Shown piece after piece: positions 1 to 11,804 of a DNA stretch of 64,000 nt (its first letter is position 1; every line of letters begins with the position of its first letter). Position numbers and translations under genes: made by a program. The stretch comes from Alcanivorax limicola. Lineage in GTDB: Bacteria > Pseudomonadota > Gammaproteobacteria > Pseudomonadales > Alcanivoracaceae. A model generated the notes under the pieces. That model did no database searches. It was not told the DNA's origin and worked only from the letters and a program-made list of their open reading frames with translations. The stretch lies in assembly GCF_019931215.1 (NCBI RefSeq), contig NZ_JAIOUB010000001.1, positions 186,001 to 250,000 of the forward strand, read 5' to 3'.

Positions 1-1
1 G

Positions 2-1141
2 TCGACGCAGCTTGAAACACTGCCCGAGGGCTTTGTTCCCCAGCGGCAGGTCAAGAAGATATTGGAAGATCGCCGCAAGATGACGGCGGGTGCGTTGCCG
101 ATCAACTGGGGCTATGCCGAGACCCTGGCTTACGCCACGTTGATTGATCAGGGCTTCCCCGTGAGGCTGACCGGTCAGGATTGTGGTCGCGGGACCTTCT
201 CTCACCGCCATGCGGTGCTGCACAATCAGAAAAACGGCGAGCCGTATGTGCCGTTGCAGCACCTGTACGACGAGCAGCCGGCATTTGAAATCTACGACTC
301 GCTGCTGTCAGAAGAGGCCGTGCTGGCATTCGAATACGGCTATGCAACGACAGCGCCCAAGTCCCTGGTCATCTGGGAGGCCCAGTTCGGTGATTTCGCC
401 AATGGCGCCCAGGTGGTGATTGATCAGTTCATTTCATCCGGTGAAGCGAAATGGGCCCGTGTCTGCGGCCTGACGTTGCTGTTGCCGCACGGTTATGAAG
501 GGCAGGGGCCTGAACATTCTTCTGCACGTCTCGAACGTTTCCTTCAATTGTGTGCCGAGCACAATATGCAGGTCTGCATGCCGACGACGCCTGCGCAGAT
601 ATTCCATCTGCTGCGGCGTCAGGCCATCCGCCCGCTGCGCAAGCCGCTGATCGTGATGAGCCCGAAAAGCCTGCTGCGCCACAAGCGCGCTATTTCGTCA
701 CTGGATGATCTGGCGGGCGGGCATTTTGAAACGGTGCTGGCCGAGGCGGAAGAGCTGAATGCAGACAAGGTGCAGCGCGCCATACTGTGTAGCGGCAAGG
801 TGTACTACGACCTGCTGGAGAAGCGCGAGGCTGATGGTATTGATGATGTCGCCATCATTCGTGTGGAACAGCTTTACCCGTTCCCGGAAGAGCGCCTTTA
901 CGAAGTGCTCTCCGCGTACAAGAAGCTGAAAACAGTGGTCTGGTGCCAGGAAGAGCCCATGAATCAGGGTGCCTGGTATTGCAGTCAGCACCATATGCGT
1001 AACGTGACAACACGGCTCAGCCGCAAGCTCAATCTGCATTATGCAGGGCGGGATTCGGCGGCAGCGCCGGCGGCCGGCCTGATGTCCCAGCATGTTGCCC
1101 AGCAACAGAAGCTGGTGCAGGACGCGTTCGAGATTGAGTAA
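2..1141 (+). CDS. sucA: 2-oxoglutarate dehydrogenase E1 component, C-terminal part (cut by window edge)
   Basis: This is the thiamine-diphosphate E1 subunit that decarboxylates 2-oxoglutarate and passes the succinyl group to the lipoyl arm of SucB in the TCA cycle. The reading frame is already open at base 2, so only about the last 380 residues are present. The C-terminal transketolase-like domain is clear: FSHRHAVLH, the EYGYA motif, IWEAQFGDFANGAQ, a GQGPEHSSAR segment (shared with this family), VEQLYPFP and the terminal EEPMNQGAW signature. The start codon and N-terminal lipoyl-binding and ThDP regions lie outside the window. It is followed 33 bp later by sucB on the same strand, the usual operon order. 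Identification is certain; only the missing N-terminus limits it. Confidence 0.97.
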   Translation, partial: STQLETLPEGFVPQRQVKKILEDRRKMTAGALPINWGYAETLAYATLIDQGFPVRLTGQDCGRGTFSHRHAVLHNQKNGEPYVPLQHLYDEQPAFEIYDSLLSEEAVLAFEYGYATTAPKSLVIWEAQFGDFANGAQVVIDQFISSGEAKWARVCGLTLLLPHGYEGQGPEHSSARLERFLQLCAEHNMQVCMPTTPAQIFHLLRRQAIRPLRKPLIVMSPKSLLRHKRAISSLDDLAGGHFETVLAEAEELNADKVQRAILCSGKVYYDLLEKREADGIDDVAIIRVEQLYPFPEERLYEVLSAYKKLKTVVWCQEEPMNQGAWYCSQHHMRNVTTRLSRKLNLHYAGRDSAAAPAAGLMSQHVAQQQKLVQDAFEIE

Positions 1142-1174
1142 TTTCCAGAATTGAATCGGAATCAAGGGCATAAC

Positions 1175-3909
<2,735 letters not shown>

Positions 3910-3920
3910 ACGGGTTGTCG

Positions 3921-3948
3921 GGCCGCGTTACCCAAAAGGAGCGCGGCC
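3921..3948 (+). terminator. Intercistronic hairpin between lpdA and sucC
   Basis: GGCCGCG at 3921-3927 pairs perfectly with CGCGGCC at 3942-3948 across a 14-base loop, followed by ATTGTTTA. The tail is only moderately T-rich, so this may be a weak terminator or an mRNA-processing or stability element that lowers sucCD expression relative to sucAB-lpd. Confidence 0.5.
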
Positions 3949-3969
3949 TGATTGTTTAGAGTACGTCTA

Positions 3970-3975
3970 TATAAT
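3970..3975 (+). promoter_or_regulatory. Consensus -10 box just upstream of sucC
   Basis: A perfect TATAAT lies only 11 bases before the sucC ATG. The best -35 candidate at a 16-base spacing, CTGATT at 3948-3953, is poor. If used, transcription would begin a few bases before the start codon and leave almost no leader, so this may be coincidental. Confidence 0.35.
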
Positions 3976-3986
3976 GGAAATCTGAC

Positions 3987-5156
3987 ATGAACCTGCATGA
4001 ATATCAGGGCAAGCAGCTTTTTGCCGAATACGGCTTGCCGGTCTCTACGGGCTTTGCCTGTGACACACCTGAGGAAGTCGCGGCAAAAGCGAAGGAAATC
4101 GGCGGCACACGCTGGGTGGTCAAAGCCCAGGTGCACGCGGGTGGTCGTGGCAAGGCCGGTGGCGTGAAGCTGGTCGAATCCCCGGAAGACGCGGCCGACT
4201 TCGCCCGAAAGTGGCTGGGCCAGCGACTGGTGACCTTCCAGACCGATGAACGCGGTCAGCCGGTCTCCAAGATTCTGGTAGAAACATGCACGGATATTGC
4301 CGATGAGCTGTATCTGGGCGCAGTGGTTGATCGTGCGACCCGCCGCGTTGTGTTCATGGCCTCCACCGAGGGTGGTGTAGAAATCGAGAAAGTGGCCGAA
4401 GAAACACCGGAGAAAATTCTCAAGGCGGTTATCGACCCGCTGGTCGGTGCGCAGCCCTACCAGGGCCGCGAGCTCGCTTTCCAGCTCGGTCTCAAAGGGG
4501 ATCTGGTCAAACAGTTCGTGAAGATCTTCATGGGGCTGGCCAAGCTGTTCGAAGAGAAAGACCTCGCACTGCTGGAAATCAACCCGCTGGTCATCACCGA
4601 GCAGGGAAATCTGCACTGCCTGGATGCCAAATTGGGTATCGACGGTAGCGCGCTGTATCGCCATCCGGAATTGAAAGCGCTGGAAGATCCCAGCCAGGAG
4701 GATCCGCGTGAGCGTCGTGCAGCCCAGTGGGATCTGAATTACGTGGCGCTTGAGGGCAATATCGGTTGCATGGTGAATGGCGCGGGTCTGGCCATGGGCA
4801 CCATGGATATCGTCAAGCTCAAGGGCGGCGCACCGGCCAACTTCCTGGATGTCGGCGGCGGTGCCACCAAAGAGCGCGTGACCGAGGCCTTCAAGATCAT
4901 CCTGTCTGATGACCAGGTCAAGGGCGTGCTGGTCAATATTTTCGGCGGCATCGTGCGCTGCGACCTGATCGCTGACGGTATTCTCGGTGCGGTGCAGGAA
5001 GTGGGTGTGCAGGTGCCCGTCGTGGTGCGTCTGGAAGGCAACAATGCCGAACTGGGCGCCAAGAAGCTGGCCGAGAGTGGCCTCAACATTATTGCGGCCA
5101 AGAGTTTTGATGATGCCGCTGAACAGATCGTGAAAGCCGTCGGGGGTGCAGCGTGA
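3987..5156 (+). CDS. sucC: Succinate-CoA ligase [ADP-forming] subunit beta
   Basis: Beta subunit of succinyl-CoA synthetase, which makes succinate, CoA and ATP from succinyl-CoA. The 389-residue length is typical. It begins [12 protein letters not shown] and shows the ATP-grasp fold ([18 protein letters not shown]), LEINPLVIT for metal binding and the C-terminal [10 protein letters not shown] and [12 protein letters not shown] motifs that contact the alpha subunit and substrate. A GGA element 8 bases upstream serves as a weak ribosome binding site. Its stop overlaps the sucD start (GTGA), so the two subunits are translationally coupled. Confidence 0.97.
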   Translation: MNLHEYQGKQLFAEYGLPVSTGFACDTPEEVAAKAKEIGGTRWVVKAQVHAGGRGKAGGVKLVESPEDAADFARKWLGQRLVTFQTDERGQPVSKILVETCTDIADELYLGAVVDRATRRVVFMASTEGGVEIEKVAEETPEKILKAVIDPLVGAQPYQGRELAFQLGLKGDLVKQFVKIFMGLAKLFEEKDLALLEINPLVITEQGNLHCLDAKLGIDGSALYRHPELKALEDPSQEDPRERRAAQWDLNYVALEGNIGCMVNGAGLAMGTMDIVKLKGGAPANFLDVGGGATKERVTEAFKIILSDDQVKGVLVNIFGGIVRCDLIADGILGAVQEVGVQVPVVVRLEGNNAELGAKKLAESGLNIIAAKSFDDAAEQIVKAVGGAA

Positions 5157-6028
5157 GCGTACTGATTGATAAAGATACCAAAGTCATCTGTCAGGGCTTC
5201 ACCGGTGCGCAGGGCACCTTCCACTCTGAGCAGGCGATTGCCTACGGCACAAAGATGGTAGGCGGTGTGACGCCGGGCAAGGGGGGGCAAACCCACCTTG
5301 GCCTGCCAGTATTCGATACCGTACGCGAAGCGATCGAGAAGACCGGCGCCACGGCGTCAGTGATCTACGTCCCTGCCGCGTTCTGCAAGGACTCGATCAT
5401 CGAAGCGGCGGATGCCGGTATCGAGCTGATCGTGTGTATCACCGAAGGCATTCCCACGCTGGATATGCTGTACGTGAAAGAGTACATCAGCCGCAAGGAA
5501 GGCGTGCGTCTGATCGGCCCCAACTGTCCGGGAATCATCACGCCGGGTGCGTGCAAGATCGGCATCATGCCGGGGCATATTCATCAGCCTGGCAAGGTCG
5601 GTATCGTGTCACGTTCCGGGACTTTGACCTATGAAGCCGTGAACCAGACCACGACGCTGGGCTTCGGGCAGTCCACCTGTATCGGCATTGGTGGCGATCC
5701 GATTCCGGGCACCACCTTCATCGACGCACTGGAGCTGTTCCAGAATGATCCGCAGACCGAGGCCATCATCATGGTGGGTGAGATCGGCGGGACAGCGGAA
5801 GATGAGGCCGCGCTTTATATCAAAGCCAATGTGACCAAGCCTGTAGTGTCCTACATCGCTGGCGTGACCGCGCCTGCGGGCAAGCGCATGGGGCATGCCG
5901 GTGCAATCATTGCCGGTGGCAAAGGTACGGCAGACGAAAAGTTTGCGGTGCTGGAGGAAGCAGGGGTCAAAACGGTGCGCAATCCGGCACAGATAGGCCA
6001 GGCATTGAAGGAACTGACCGGCTGGTAA
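5153..6028 (+). CDS. sucD: Succinate-CoA ligase [ADP-forming] subunit alpha
   Basis: Alpha subunit of succinyl-CoA synthetase, carrying the CoA-binding Rossmann domain and the phosphorylated histidine. The 291-residue product shows [15 protein letters not shown] (CoA binding), [29 protein letters not shown] and the active-site histidine in MGHAGAII. The start is a GTG at 5153 overlapping the sucC stop by 4 bases, which fits one-to-one subunit synthesis by coupling. It ends the sucAB-lpd-sucCD cluster; a strong intrinsic terminator begins 20 bases after its stop. Confidence 0.97.
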   Translation: MSVLIDKDTKVICQGFTGAQGTFHSEQAIAYGTKMVGGVTPGKGGQTHLGLPVFDTVREAIEKTGATASVIYVPAAFCKDSIIEAADAGIELIVCITEGIPTLDMLYVKEYISRKEGVRLIGPNCPGIITPGACKIGIMPGHIHQPGKVGIVSRSGTLTYEAVNQTTTLGFGQSTCIGIGGDPIPGTTFIDALELFQNDPQTEAIIMVGEIGGTAEDEAALYIKANVTKPVVSYIAGVTAPAGKRMGHAGAIIAGGKGTADEKFAVLEEAGVKTVRNPAQIGQALKELTGW

Positions 6029-6047
6029 AGTAGCCGGATGTTCTGTC

Positions 6048-6075
6048 AAAAAAGCCGGCGAAAGCCGGCTTTTTT
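6048..6075 (+). terminator. Intrinsic terminator of the suc operon
   Basis: A six-base GCCGGC stem (6054-6059 with 6064-6069) closed by a stable GAAA tetraloop is flanked by six A before and six T after. The A/T flanks make it usable in both directions, so it can also end the leftward gene at 6102-6341. Confidence 0.93.
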
Positions 6076-6101
6076 GCAGGTGTGGCCGGGACGGGCAACT
6101 C

Positions 6102-6341
6102 TCAATGCAGTGTGTCGTCGTCCTCCAGGTCAAAGGCTTCGTAGCCATTCAACTCCCGTGCGAGCCGGCGCTGTTCCAGGCGATCCTCGATCCGGTGCCG
6201 CATGTCCAGGTTGAAGCCTCTGGAGCGGGGAGTGGGTTCGTCCTGTTCCTCTTCGGCTTCTTCGTCGAGAAAATCGATGTCCTCATTCATCAGCATCTCT
6301 TCCGTATCGTCATAGTCTTGCTCAGCGCGATGATCGGTCAT
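6102..6341 (-). CDS. PA3496-family small acidic protein
   Basis: A 79-residue, strongly acidic protein: an Asp/Glu-rich first half (DDTEEMLMNEDIDFLDEEAE) followed by a basic helical stretch (RHRIEDRLEQRRLARELN) and an acidic tail. This charge layout matches the PA3496 family of pseudomonads and relatives, described as putative regulatory or envelope-integrity proteins without a firm mechanism. The ATG at 6341 is chosen because AGGAGGG lies 7 bases upstream; the in-frame ATG at 6365 would swallow that site. It has its own sigma-70-like promoter at 6483-6511. Confidence 0.8.
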   Translation of the reverse strand: MTDHRAEQDYDDTEEMLMNEDIDFLDEEAEEEQDEPTPRSRGFNLDMRHRIEDRLEQRRLARELNGYEAFDLEDDDTLH

Positions 6342-6482
6342 GGCAGGCCCTCCTGCGAATTCCACTCAACTTGACTGTTCAACTTCAGCATCAACTGCAA
6401 CTTGCCAGTTACCTTGCCCCCCGTGGGGAGGAGCGGGAGGGCTGGCCGGGACCGCCGGTCGCCGTTTCCAGTCCACAGCGCC

Positions 6483-6511
6483 TGTATACCGCCGACTTTT
6501 GTCCTTGACAA
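6483..6511 (-). promoter_or_regulatory. Sigma-70 promoter for the PA3496-family gene
   Basis: On the minus strand TTGTCA (6511-6506) and TATACA (6488-6483) are separated by exactly 17 bases. Transcription would begin near 6476 and leave a leader of about 135 bases containing a short C4/G4 hairpin. The rest of the 6342-6568 gap holds nothing else I recognise. Confidence 0.65.
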
Positions 6512-6568
6512 GAAAAAAATAAGCAAAATGGCATACCGTCTGTCGGGCGATGGGTGGGGCGCCCGAGG

Positions 6569-7456
6569 TCAGTGGTCGGAACGGCGATCGCGGGTGAAGA
6601 CAACGGCAAAAATGCCGCTTGCGATGACGATGGCCATGCCCGTAAAGGCCAGGCTATCCGGGAGCTCGCGCCAGTACCACCAGTCCAGCAGGCCCGCCAC
6701 CGGCACCGCGGCATAGCTTAGCGGCGCGATCAGGCTGGTGGGGGCATGGCTGTAGGCGCGGGTGTAGAGCACCATGGTCAGAAAGATCGACAAGCCGACA
6801 TAGAGCATGCCGCTGGCCGCCAGCAGGGACACCGGCTGAAGGTTGAGTAGCGCCATCGGCGTACTGGCGGCAAAGGAAATTGCGAAATAATAGAACAGGA
6901 TACGGTTTGCGGGCTCGCTGGTGGAAAGGGCGCGGGTCGTGGCCATGGAGATGGCGAGCGCCAATCCCGCAGTCATGCCCAGGAGGTGGCCGAGCTGAAT
7001 ACCCTGACTGGCGGGGCGCAGAATCATCAGTATCCCCGCGAATCCGCCAGCCAGGGCGACCCACCGCGCCAGCGGGATCTGCTGCCTCAGGCCAATGAAA
7101 ACGATCAACGGGACCCAGAGTGGCGCAGCGCTGCGTAGCAGGGTTGCGTCGACCAGCGGGATGTAAGGCAGTGCCAGGTAGTAGCAGGTAAACCCCAGCC
7201 AGCCTCCCAGCGAGCGCACGGTATGCAGCGCAGGGCGCTGTGTCGCCAGGGCGGCAGGCCCGTGTCGCAACAACCAGGGCAGCAGCAATAGCGTGCACAG
7301 ACCGTACTGGACCCAGACGATCAGCCAGGGCGATACGCCTTCGCTGCTGATGTGCTTTACTGTGGCTGCTGCGGTGCTGGCGACCACGGTTGTTGCCAGT
7401 GCATAAAAGACACCAAGCGGAATGTGATGGCGGTCAAGGCTTGCAGGAAGCTTCAT
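6569..7456 (-). CDS. DMT-superfamily transporter with two EamA domains
   Basis: An integral membrane protein of about 295 residues with roughly ten hydrophobic helices arranged as two EamA repeats (for example VFYALATTVVASTAAATVKH near the N-terminus and LIAPLSYAAVPVAGLLDWWY near the C-terminus). The family exports amino acids, purines or other metabolites, but substrate cannot be read from sequence. The start is uncertain: the ATG at 7456 gives the usual family length, while an ATG at 7510 would add 18 hydrophilic residues, and neither has a convincing ribosome binding site. It is divergent from the gene at 7571. Confidence 0.85.
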   Translation of the reverse strand: MKLPASLDRHHIPLGVFYALATTVVASTAAATVKHISSEGVSPWLIVWVQYGLCTLLLLPWLLRHGPAALATQRPALHTVRSLGGWLGFTCYYLALPYIPLVDATLLRSAAPLWVPLIVFIGLRQQIPLARWVALAGGFAGILMILRPASQGIQLGHLLGMTAGLALAISMATTRALSTSEPANRILFYYFAISFAASTPMALLNLQPVSLLAASGMLYVGLSIFLTMVLYTRAYSHAPTSLIAPLSYAAVPVAGLLDWWYWRELPDSLAFTGMAIVIASGIFAVVFTRDRRSDH

Positions 7457-7570
7457 CTGGTCAGTGGCCGGCAGGCTTTGTAAAGTGTGGCGTAAATGAG
7501 ACAACGGCATCAGCAGCGTCGCTGGCGTGCTTAATGATACAGCAAAAGGCCATGGGGAGATGGTGAGCGA

Positions 7571-9274
7571 ATGACACAGGTGATGCTGATTATCGGGCTG
7601 ACACTGGTCCTGTTGGGAACCTTCGGACTGATGCGCGATATTGCGGCCAAGGGCCGTAGTGCGCTGGTGTTCCTGCTGCCGCTGGCAGGTTTGCGCCATG
7701 TGCAGGAGAACTGGTCTGACATCTGGTGGGCTGCCTTGATGCGCGTGTTTGGCGTCGCGCTGATACTGCTGGGGCTGGGGTTGGCCGTGGCGCGGGACCC
7801 GCAACTGCTGCACGAGCCACAGCGTGTATTTGGCGCCACCGGCGGGGGGCAGGAGGGCGTGCTTGCGGGCAGCCAGCGTGCTGCGCTGAACGCCTTTGTC
7901 AGCTCAGAGGAGGCGATTCGTATTGCCATCCGCAATGATGCCAATCCGCGCCTGAGCGGCAGCGTTAACGGCCACACATTCCAGTATGACCGGGCTGAAC
8001 TGATTAACGGTGTTTTCAGCGCGCAACAAGGCGAGGGCTTCATACCGGATCTGGAAGTGCGCATTCTGCTGCGCGAAAACCCCATGCCCATCACCCAGCG
8101 CCGCACGTTGCTGGTGCGCCCGGGAGATGAGATGCCCCCGGAGATACATCTTTCCTGGCGAGAGCAGGGCCGCGACCTGCCGGAAACACTGATCATCACC
8201 GAAGGCTATCGCATGGAGCTGCACCTTGCGCCGCTGGATCACAATCAGCTCACCGGGTTTCTGCAATTGATTCTGCCGGACACGCGGCGCAGCTTTCTGT
8301 CCGGCGATTTCACCGCACATACCAATCACCTGCGCTACCTGGGCAATCAGGTGGACCTGACCTTTGATCATCCCGACACGCTGAACTATCTGGTACGAGA
8401 GCACCTGCGGGGGCAGTTCCCCGAGGGAATGATCAGCCGTATCGAGGTTCTGGATACCCGCATGCAACGCCGCGAACAGACGGGCAGCAGCCGTGTGCGT
8501 GTCACGCTCCGTAACGGCCGGGTCGAGGAACGTCTGCTGCGTCTCGAGCGTTCCAGTGTCGGCTGGGCCATGCGCCCGGGGGCGACGGAGATCACCGTTG
8601 TTGAGGCGGGTGAGCGGGGGGATCTGCGATTGATCACGGCGGCACCGCAACGTAAAGCGAGTGATAGCGAGGCTGGCGCAGCGGTGCCACCACCACCGCC
8701 CATCACGCGTTCCTTCACTGATTTCGGGGAGTATACCGGCCAGCAGGTAGAGCTGTTGCGCGTTGATGGTTCCCGTCAGACCGGTATTGTGCGGTCGGTC
8801 AATTCTGACAGGCTGATGTTGGAGACGACGGTCGGTAGTGGTTCGCTGGCTTACACGGTGACGTCAGAAGAGTTGGTGATGTTGCAGTTATCCAGCGGGC
8901 AGCAGGTTTATGCTGAAGGCCACGCGCCGCCAGGGCCTGCGGCGACGCAGCAGTCCGTCACGTTGGCGCCGGAAAAAACGGCGCAGCAAGGCACCGCTGA
9001 CGAGCGCGCGCTTGACGAGAGTGCGATGGATGAGCGCGCGACGGAGGCGGATCAGCCCGCCTCGACGGCCCTGTCTGATGAGCACCAGCAATACAAGAAG
9101 CTGATCGGGCGGCAGGTGCGTATCAGTGGGCACGACGGTCGGGTTCGCACCGGCGTGCTGCGCAACGTTGACGATCGACAGCTGACGCTGGAGGTGCCTG
9201 TGGGGGCTGGTGCACTGGAGTATTACTACCGGCCGGATGAGATCGCCAATCTTGAGCAGGTAACACATCAATGA
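7571..9274 (+). CDS. Uncharacterised membrane-anchored protein with duplicated C-terminal domain
   Basis: I do not recognise this 567-residue protein. Two hydrophobic helices occupy about residues 4-20 and 55-78, followed by a large, probably periplasmic, mixed alpha/beta region with no family motif I can name. A proline-rich linker (PPPPP near 373) leads to two related domains, about residues 387-445 and 507-565. Both share the pattern GxQV, DG, a TG followed by a VxxV or LxxV strand, an L-x-LE strand, VG-x-G-x-L-x-Y and an E about ten residues on. The strand pattern resembles a small Sm-like beta barrel, but that is inference. A GGGGAGA element precedes the ATG. The stop overlaps the next gene (ATGA), so the two are co-translated. 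Confidence 0.8.
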   Translation: MTQVMLIIGLTLVLLGTFGLMRDIAAKGRSALVFLLPLAGLRHVQENWSDIWWAALMRVFGVALILLGLGLAVARDPQLLHEPQRVFGATGGGQEGVLAGSQRAALNAFVSSEEAIRIAIRNDANPRLSGSVNGHTFQYDRAELINGVFSAQQGEGFIPDLEVRILLRENPMPITQRRTLLVRPGDEMPPEIHLSWREQGRDLPETLIITEGYRMELHLAPLDHNQLTGFLQLILPDTRRSFLSGDFTAHTNHLRYLGNQVDLTFDHPDTLNYLVREHLRGQFPEGMISRIEVLDTRMQRREQTGSSRVRVTLRNGRVEERLLRLERSSVGWAMRPGATEITVVEAGERGDLRLITAAPQRKASDSEAGAAVPPPPPITRSFTDFGEYTGQQVELLRVDGSRQTGIVRSVNSDRLMLETTVGSGSLAYTVTSEELVMLQLSSGQQVYAEGHAPPGPAATQQSVTLAPEKTAQQGTADERALDESAMDERATEADQPASTALSDEHQQYKKLIGRQVRISGHDGRVRTGVLRNVDDRQLTLEVPVGAGALEYYYRPDEIANLEQVTHQ

Positions 9275-10176
9275 ATATTCTGATCACGGGTGGCAGTGGC
9301 TTTGTCGGGCAGCATCTGTGTCCGGTGCTGACGCGCCGAGGGCACGATGTCACGGTACTGACGCGGCAACCCGGCAAAGCCGCAACACGCTTGCCTGAGG
9401 CCGTCACGCTGGTCGCAGACCTTGCAGCGATAGCTGACGACGCGCATTTCGATGCGGTGATCAACCTTGCCGGAGAAGGTATCGCTGATCGCCGCTGGAG
9501 CGAGGCCCGCAAGCAGGTACTCCTGGATAGCCGCGTGGGTGTGACGCGGGCGCTGGGCGCCCTGTTTGACAGATTGATCCACAAGCCGCCGTTGCTGATA
9601 AACGGCTCGGCGGTGGGTTTTTATGGTGATGCCGGCAACGCGGAGCTGACGGAAAGCTCACCCGCAGCGCGGCGGGATTTTACCTATCTGTTATGTGACG
9701 CATGGGAGCAGGCAGCCCGGGATGTGGCCAAACAGCATGGCACTCGGCTGTGCGTATTACGGATTGGCGTCGTGCTGGGTCGAGAAGGGGGAATGCTGGG
9801 GCGTTTGCTACCGGTATACCGTCTCGGATTGGGGGCGCAGCTGGGCGATGGCAGCCAGTGGTTTTCCTGGATACACATTGATGATCTGGTGGCGCTCATA
9901 TTGCGCTGTCTGGACACGCCCGCTGCCAGCGGTGTCTACAATGCGGTCGCACCGGAAGCAGTGCCTCACGGGCGTTTCCACACCGCACTGGCATCACGCT
10001 GTCGCCGGCCCGGCTTCATGCGGGTGCCGGCCTGGCCGTTGAAGCTGGGGCTGGGAGAAATGTCGGTGCTACTGCTCGGGGGGCAGAAAGTCGTACCGCG
10101 CCGTCTCATGGATCAGGGCTTCGTGTTCAGCTACCCGACCCTGGACGCTGCTCTGGGCGAGATACTGTCCGCCTGA
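9271..10176 (+). CDS. TIGR01777-family SDR epimerase (YfcH-like)
   Basis: A 301-residue atypical short-chain dehydrogenase/epimerase of the SDR39U1/YfcH group. It starts MNILITGGSGFVGQHL, a Rossmann GxxGxxG nucleotide-binding motif, then VINLAGEGIADRRW, INGSAVGFYGD and RIGVVLGREGGML, and ends in a DUF1731-like C-terminal domain (GEMSVLLLGGQKVVP). The biochemical substrate of the family is not established; NADPH binding is expected. It overlaps the upstream unknown membrane protein by 4 bases, implying shared expression, and lies about 100 bp before gpsA. Confidence 0.9.
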   Translation: MNILITGGSGFVGQHLCPVLTRRGHDVTVLTRQPGKAATRLPEAVTLVADLAAIADDAHFDAVINLAGEGIADRRWSEARKQVLLDSRVGVTRALGALFDRLIHKPPLLINGSAVGFYGDAGNAELTESSPAARRDFTYLLCDAWEQAARDVAKQHGTRLCVLRIGVVLGREGGMLGRLLPVYRLGLGAQLGDGSQWFSWIHIDDLVALILRCLDTPAASGVYNAVAPEAVPHGRFHTALASRCRRPGFMRVPAWPLKLGLGEMSVLLLGGQKVVPRRLMDQGFVFSYPTLDAALGEILSA

Positions 10177-10278
10177 ACGCCAGGATGAGCCGCTGCATTG
10201 CGGCCCGACGCCGGGATGCTTATGATGCCGGGCAACCTTGCTGGCACAGTGCCAGCGCCAGGAGGCGAACAAATCACC

Positions 10279-11307
10279 ATGACGGACAAAATGGAAGTCG
10301 CGGCGGTACTGGGCGGTGGCAGTTTCGGCACCGCCATCGCCACAATTCTCGCCCAACAGGGGCATGCGACGCGCCTGTGGGTACGAGACCCGGAAACCGC
10401 GGCGGCAATCAATCGTGACCGCGAGAACCCTCGATACTTCCCGGGTGCCGAGCTGCCTGAAGGCGTGCTGGCCAGTGAAGATCTGCACGAAGTCCTTGGC
10501 GGCGCCACGCTGGTGTTCATGGCGGTGCCGAGCAAGGCGTTCATGGACGTTCTGGCCCAGGCGAGAGACGATATTGCAGAAGGCACTATCGTTGTCAGCT
10601 GCACCAAGGGTATCAGTGCCGATGGCTTCCTGCTGATGAGTCAACTGCTCGAACGGGAGTGGCCGCATACCCGTGTCGGGGTGTTGAGTGGGCCCAATCT
10701 CGCCAGAGAAATTGTCGAGCGCAAGTTTACCGGAACCGTTATTGCCAGCCCCCACCCTGAGGTGTGTCGGCGTATCCAGGATGCGTTGTCCTGTGATTAC
10801 TTCCGGGTCTATGACAGTGCGGACATGTTCGGTGTGGAACTTGGTGGCGCTCTGAAGAATATTTACGCCATCGCGACGGGCATGGCCGCAGCGCTGGGCG
10901 TTGGCGACAATACACGTGGGTTGCTGATCACGCGCAGTCTGGCAGAAATGAGCCGCTTTGCTGCGCACCTCGGGGGGAGCCCGATGACTTTTCTGGGGCT
11001 GGCCGGGGTCGGTGATCTGATCGTGACCTGCTCATCCAGCCTGTCGCGCAACTACCAGGTCGGATACCTGATAGGGCAGGGCAAGACCGTGGAGGAGGCC
11101 GTTGACGTGTTGGGACAGACCGCCGAAGGGGTCAATACCATCCGGCTGGTGGCAGAGCGAGCCCGGGAGCTGGATATTTACATGCCGCTGGCCTCGGGAT
11201 TGTATGAAATCCTCTTCAACCAGCTGCCTCTGACGCAGGTCATCGATTCCCTGATGCGCGGTGAACACAATCACGATGTGGAGTTTGTCCGCGAGGCAGT
11301 ATCCTGA
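10279..11307 (+). CDS. gpsA: Glycerol-3-phosphate dehydrogenase [NAD(P)+]
   Basis: Cytosolic enzyme that reduces dihydroxyacetone phosphate to sn-glycerol-3-phosphate, the backbone for phospholipids. The 342-residue product has the N-terminal GGGSFGTA dinucleotide motif, SGPNLAREI, the catalytic lysine in ELGGALKNIYAIA, and the C-terminal GDLIVTCSS and SRNYQVG motifs. I choose the ATG at 10279, downstream of AGGAGG at 10260-10265; the upstream in-frame ATG at 10198 would add residues unlike the family. Its stop overlaps the sixA start (TGATG). Confidence 0.95.
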   Translation: MTDKMEVAAVLGGGSFGTAIATILAQQGHATRLWVRDPETAAAINRDRENPRYFPGAELPEGVLASEDLHEVLGGATLVFMAVPSKAFMDVLAQARDDIAEGTIVVSCTKGISADGFLLMSQLLEREWPHTRVGVLSGPNLAREIVERKFTGTVIASPHPEVCRRIQDALSCDYFRVYDSADMFGVELGGALKNIYAIATGMAAALGVGDNTRGLLITRSLAEMSRFAAHLGGSPMTFLGLAGVGDLIVTCSSSLSRNYQVGYLIGQGKTVEEAVDVLGQTAEGVNTIRLVAERARELDIYMPLASGLYEILFNQLPLTQVIDSLMRGEHNHDVEFVREAVS

Positions 11308-11792
11308 TGCGCCTGTATGTGGTGCGCCATGGTGAAGCCGAGCGGCAGGTGACGACTGATGAGGCCCGGGCACTGACACCTCGGGGGCGTGAAGGCGTTC
11401 GCCAGCTCTGGGAGACGTTGACCTCAGAGGGAGAGCGCCCGCTGCGGTTGTACACCAGCCCCTATGTGCGTGCGCGCCAGACTGCCGCTGAGATTGCTGA
11501 TATCTGTGGCCTTGACGTGACCGACACCTGCGACTTGCTCGTTCCTGACGGTCATCCGCAACGGGTACTGGACTGGTTGCTGGGTCTGACCATGCAGCCT
11601 GCTGATCAGGATTCACCGCTGGTGCTGGTCAGCCATATGCCCCTGGTGGCGCATCTGGTGGGGCAGCTCTGCGAGGGCCCCTCGGCGCGCCTGCCCATGG
11701 GCGTGGGCGCCGTCGCGGCGCTGGATATGGAGGTGGCGGCCATGGCGGGCGCCAGACTGGCCTGGTTGCGTGCCCCGGGTGACCTTTTCTGA
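11307..11792 (+). CDS. sixA: Phosphohistidine phosphatase SixA
   Basis: A short (161-residue) histidine-phosphatase-superfamily protein beginning MRLYVVRHGEAE, the RHG catalytic motif, with the second conserved histidine in VSHMPLVAHLV. SixA dephosphorylates phosphohistidine on HPt domains or on the nitrogen phosphotransferase protein NPr. Overlap with gpsA by the TGATG junction indicates translational coupling, an arrangement I recall from other gammaproteobacteria. It is followed 12 bp later by a thioesterase gene. Confidence 0.9.
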   Translation: MRLYVVRHGEAERQVTTDEARALTPRGREGVRQLWETLTSEGERPLRLYTSPYVRARQTAAEIADICGLDVTDTCDLLVPDGHPQRVLDWLLGLTMQPADQDSPLVLVSHMPLVAHLVGQLCEGPSARLPMGVGAVAALDMEVAAMAGARLAWLRAPGDLF

Positions 11793-11804
11793 CGTGGAGA
11801 ATAT

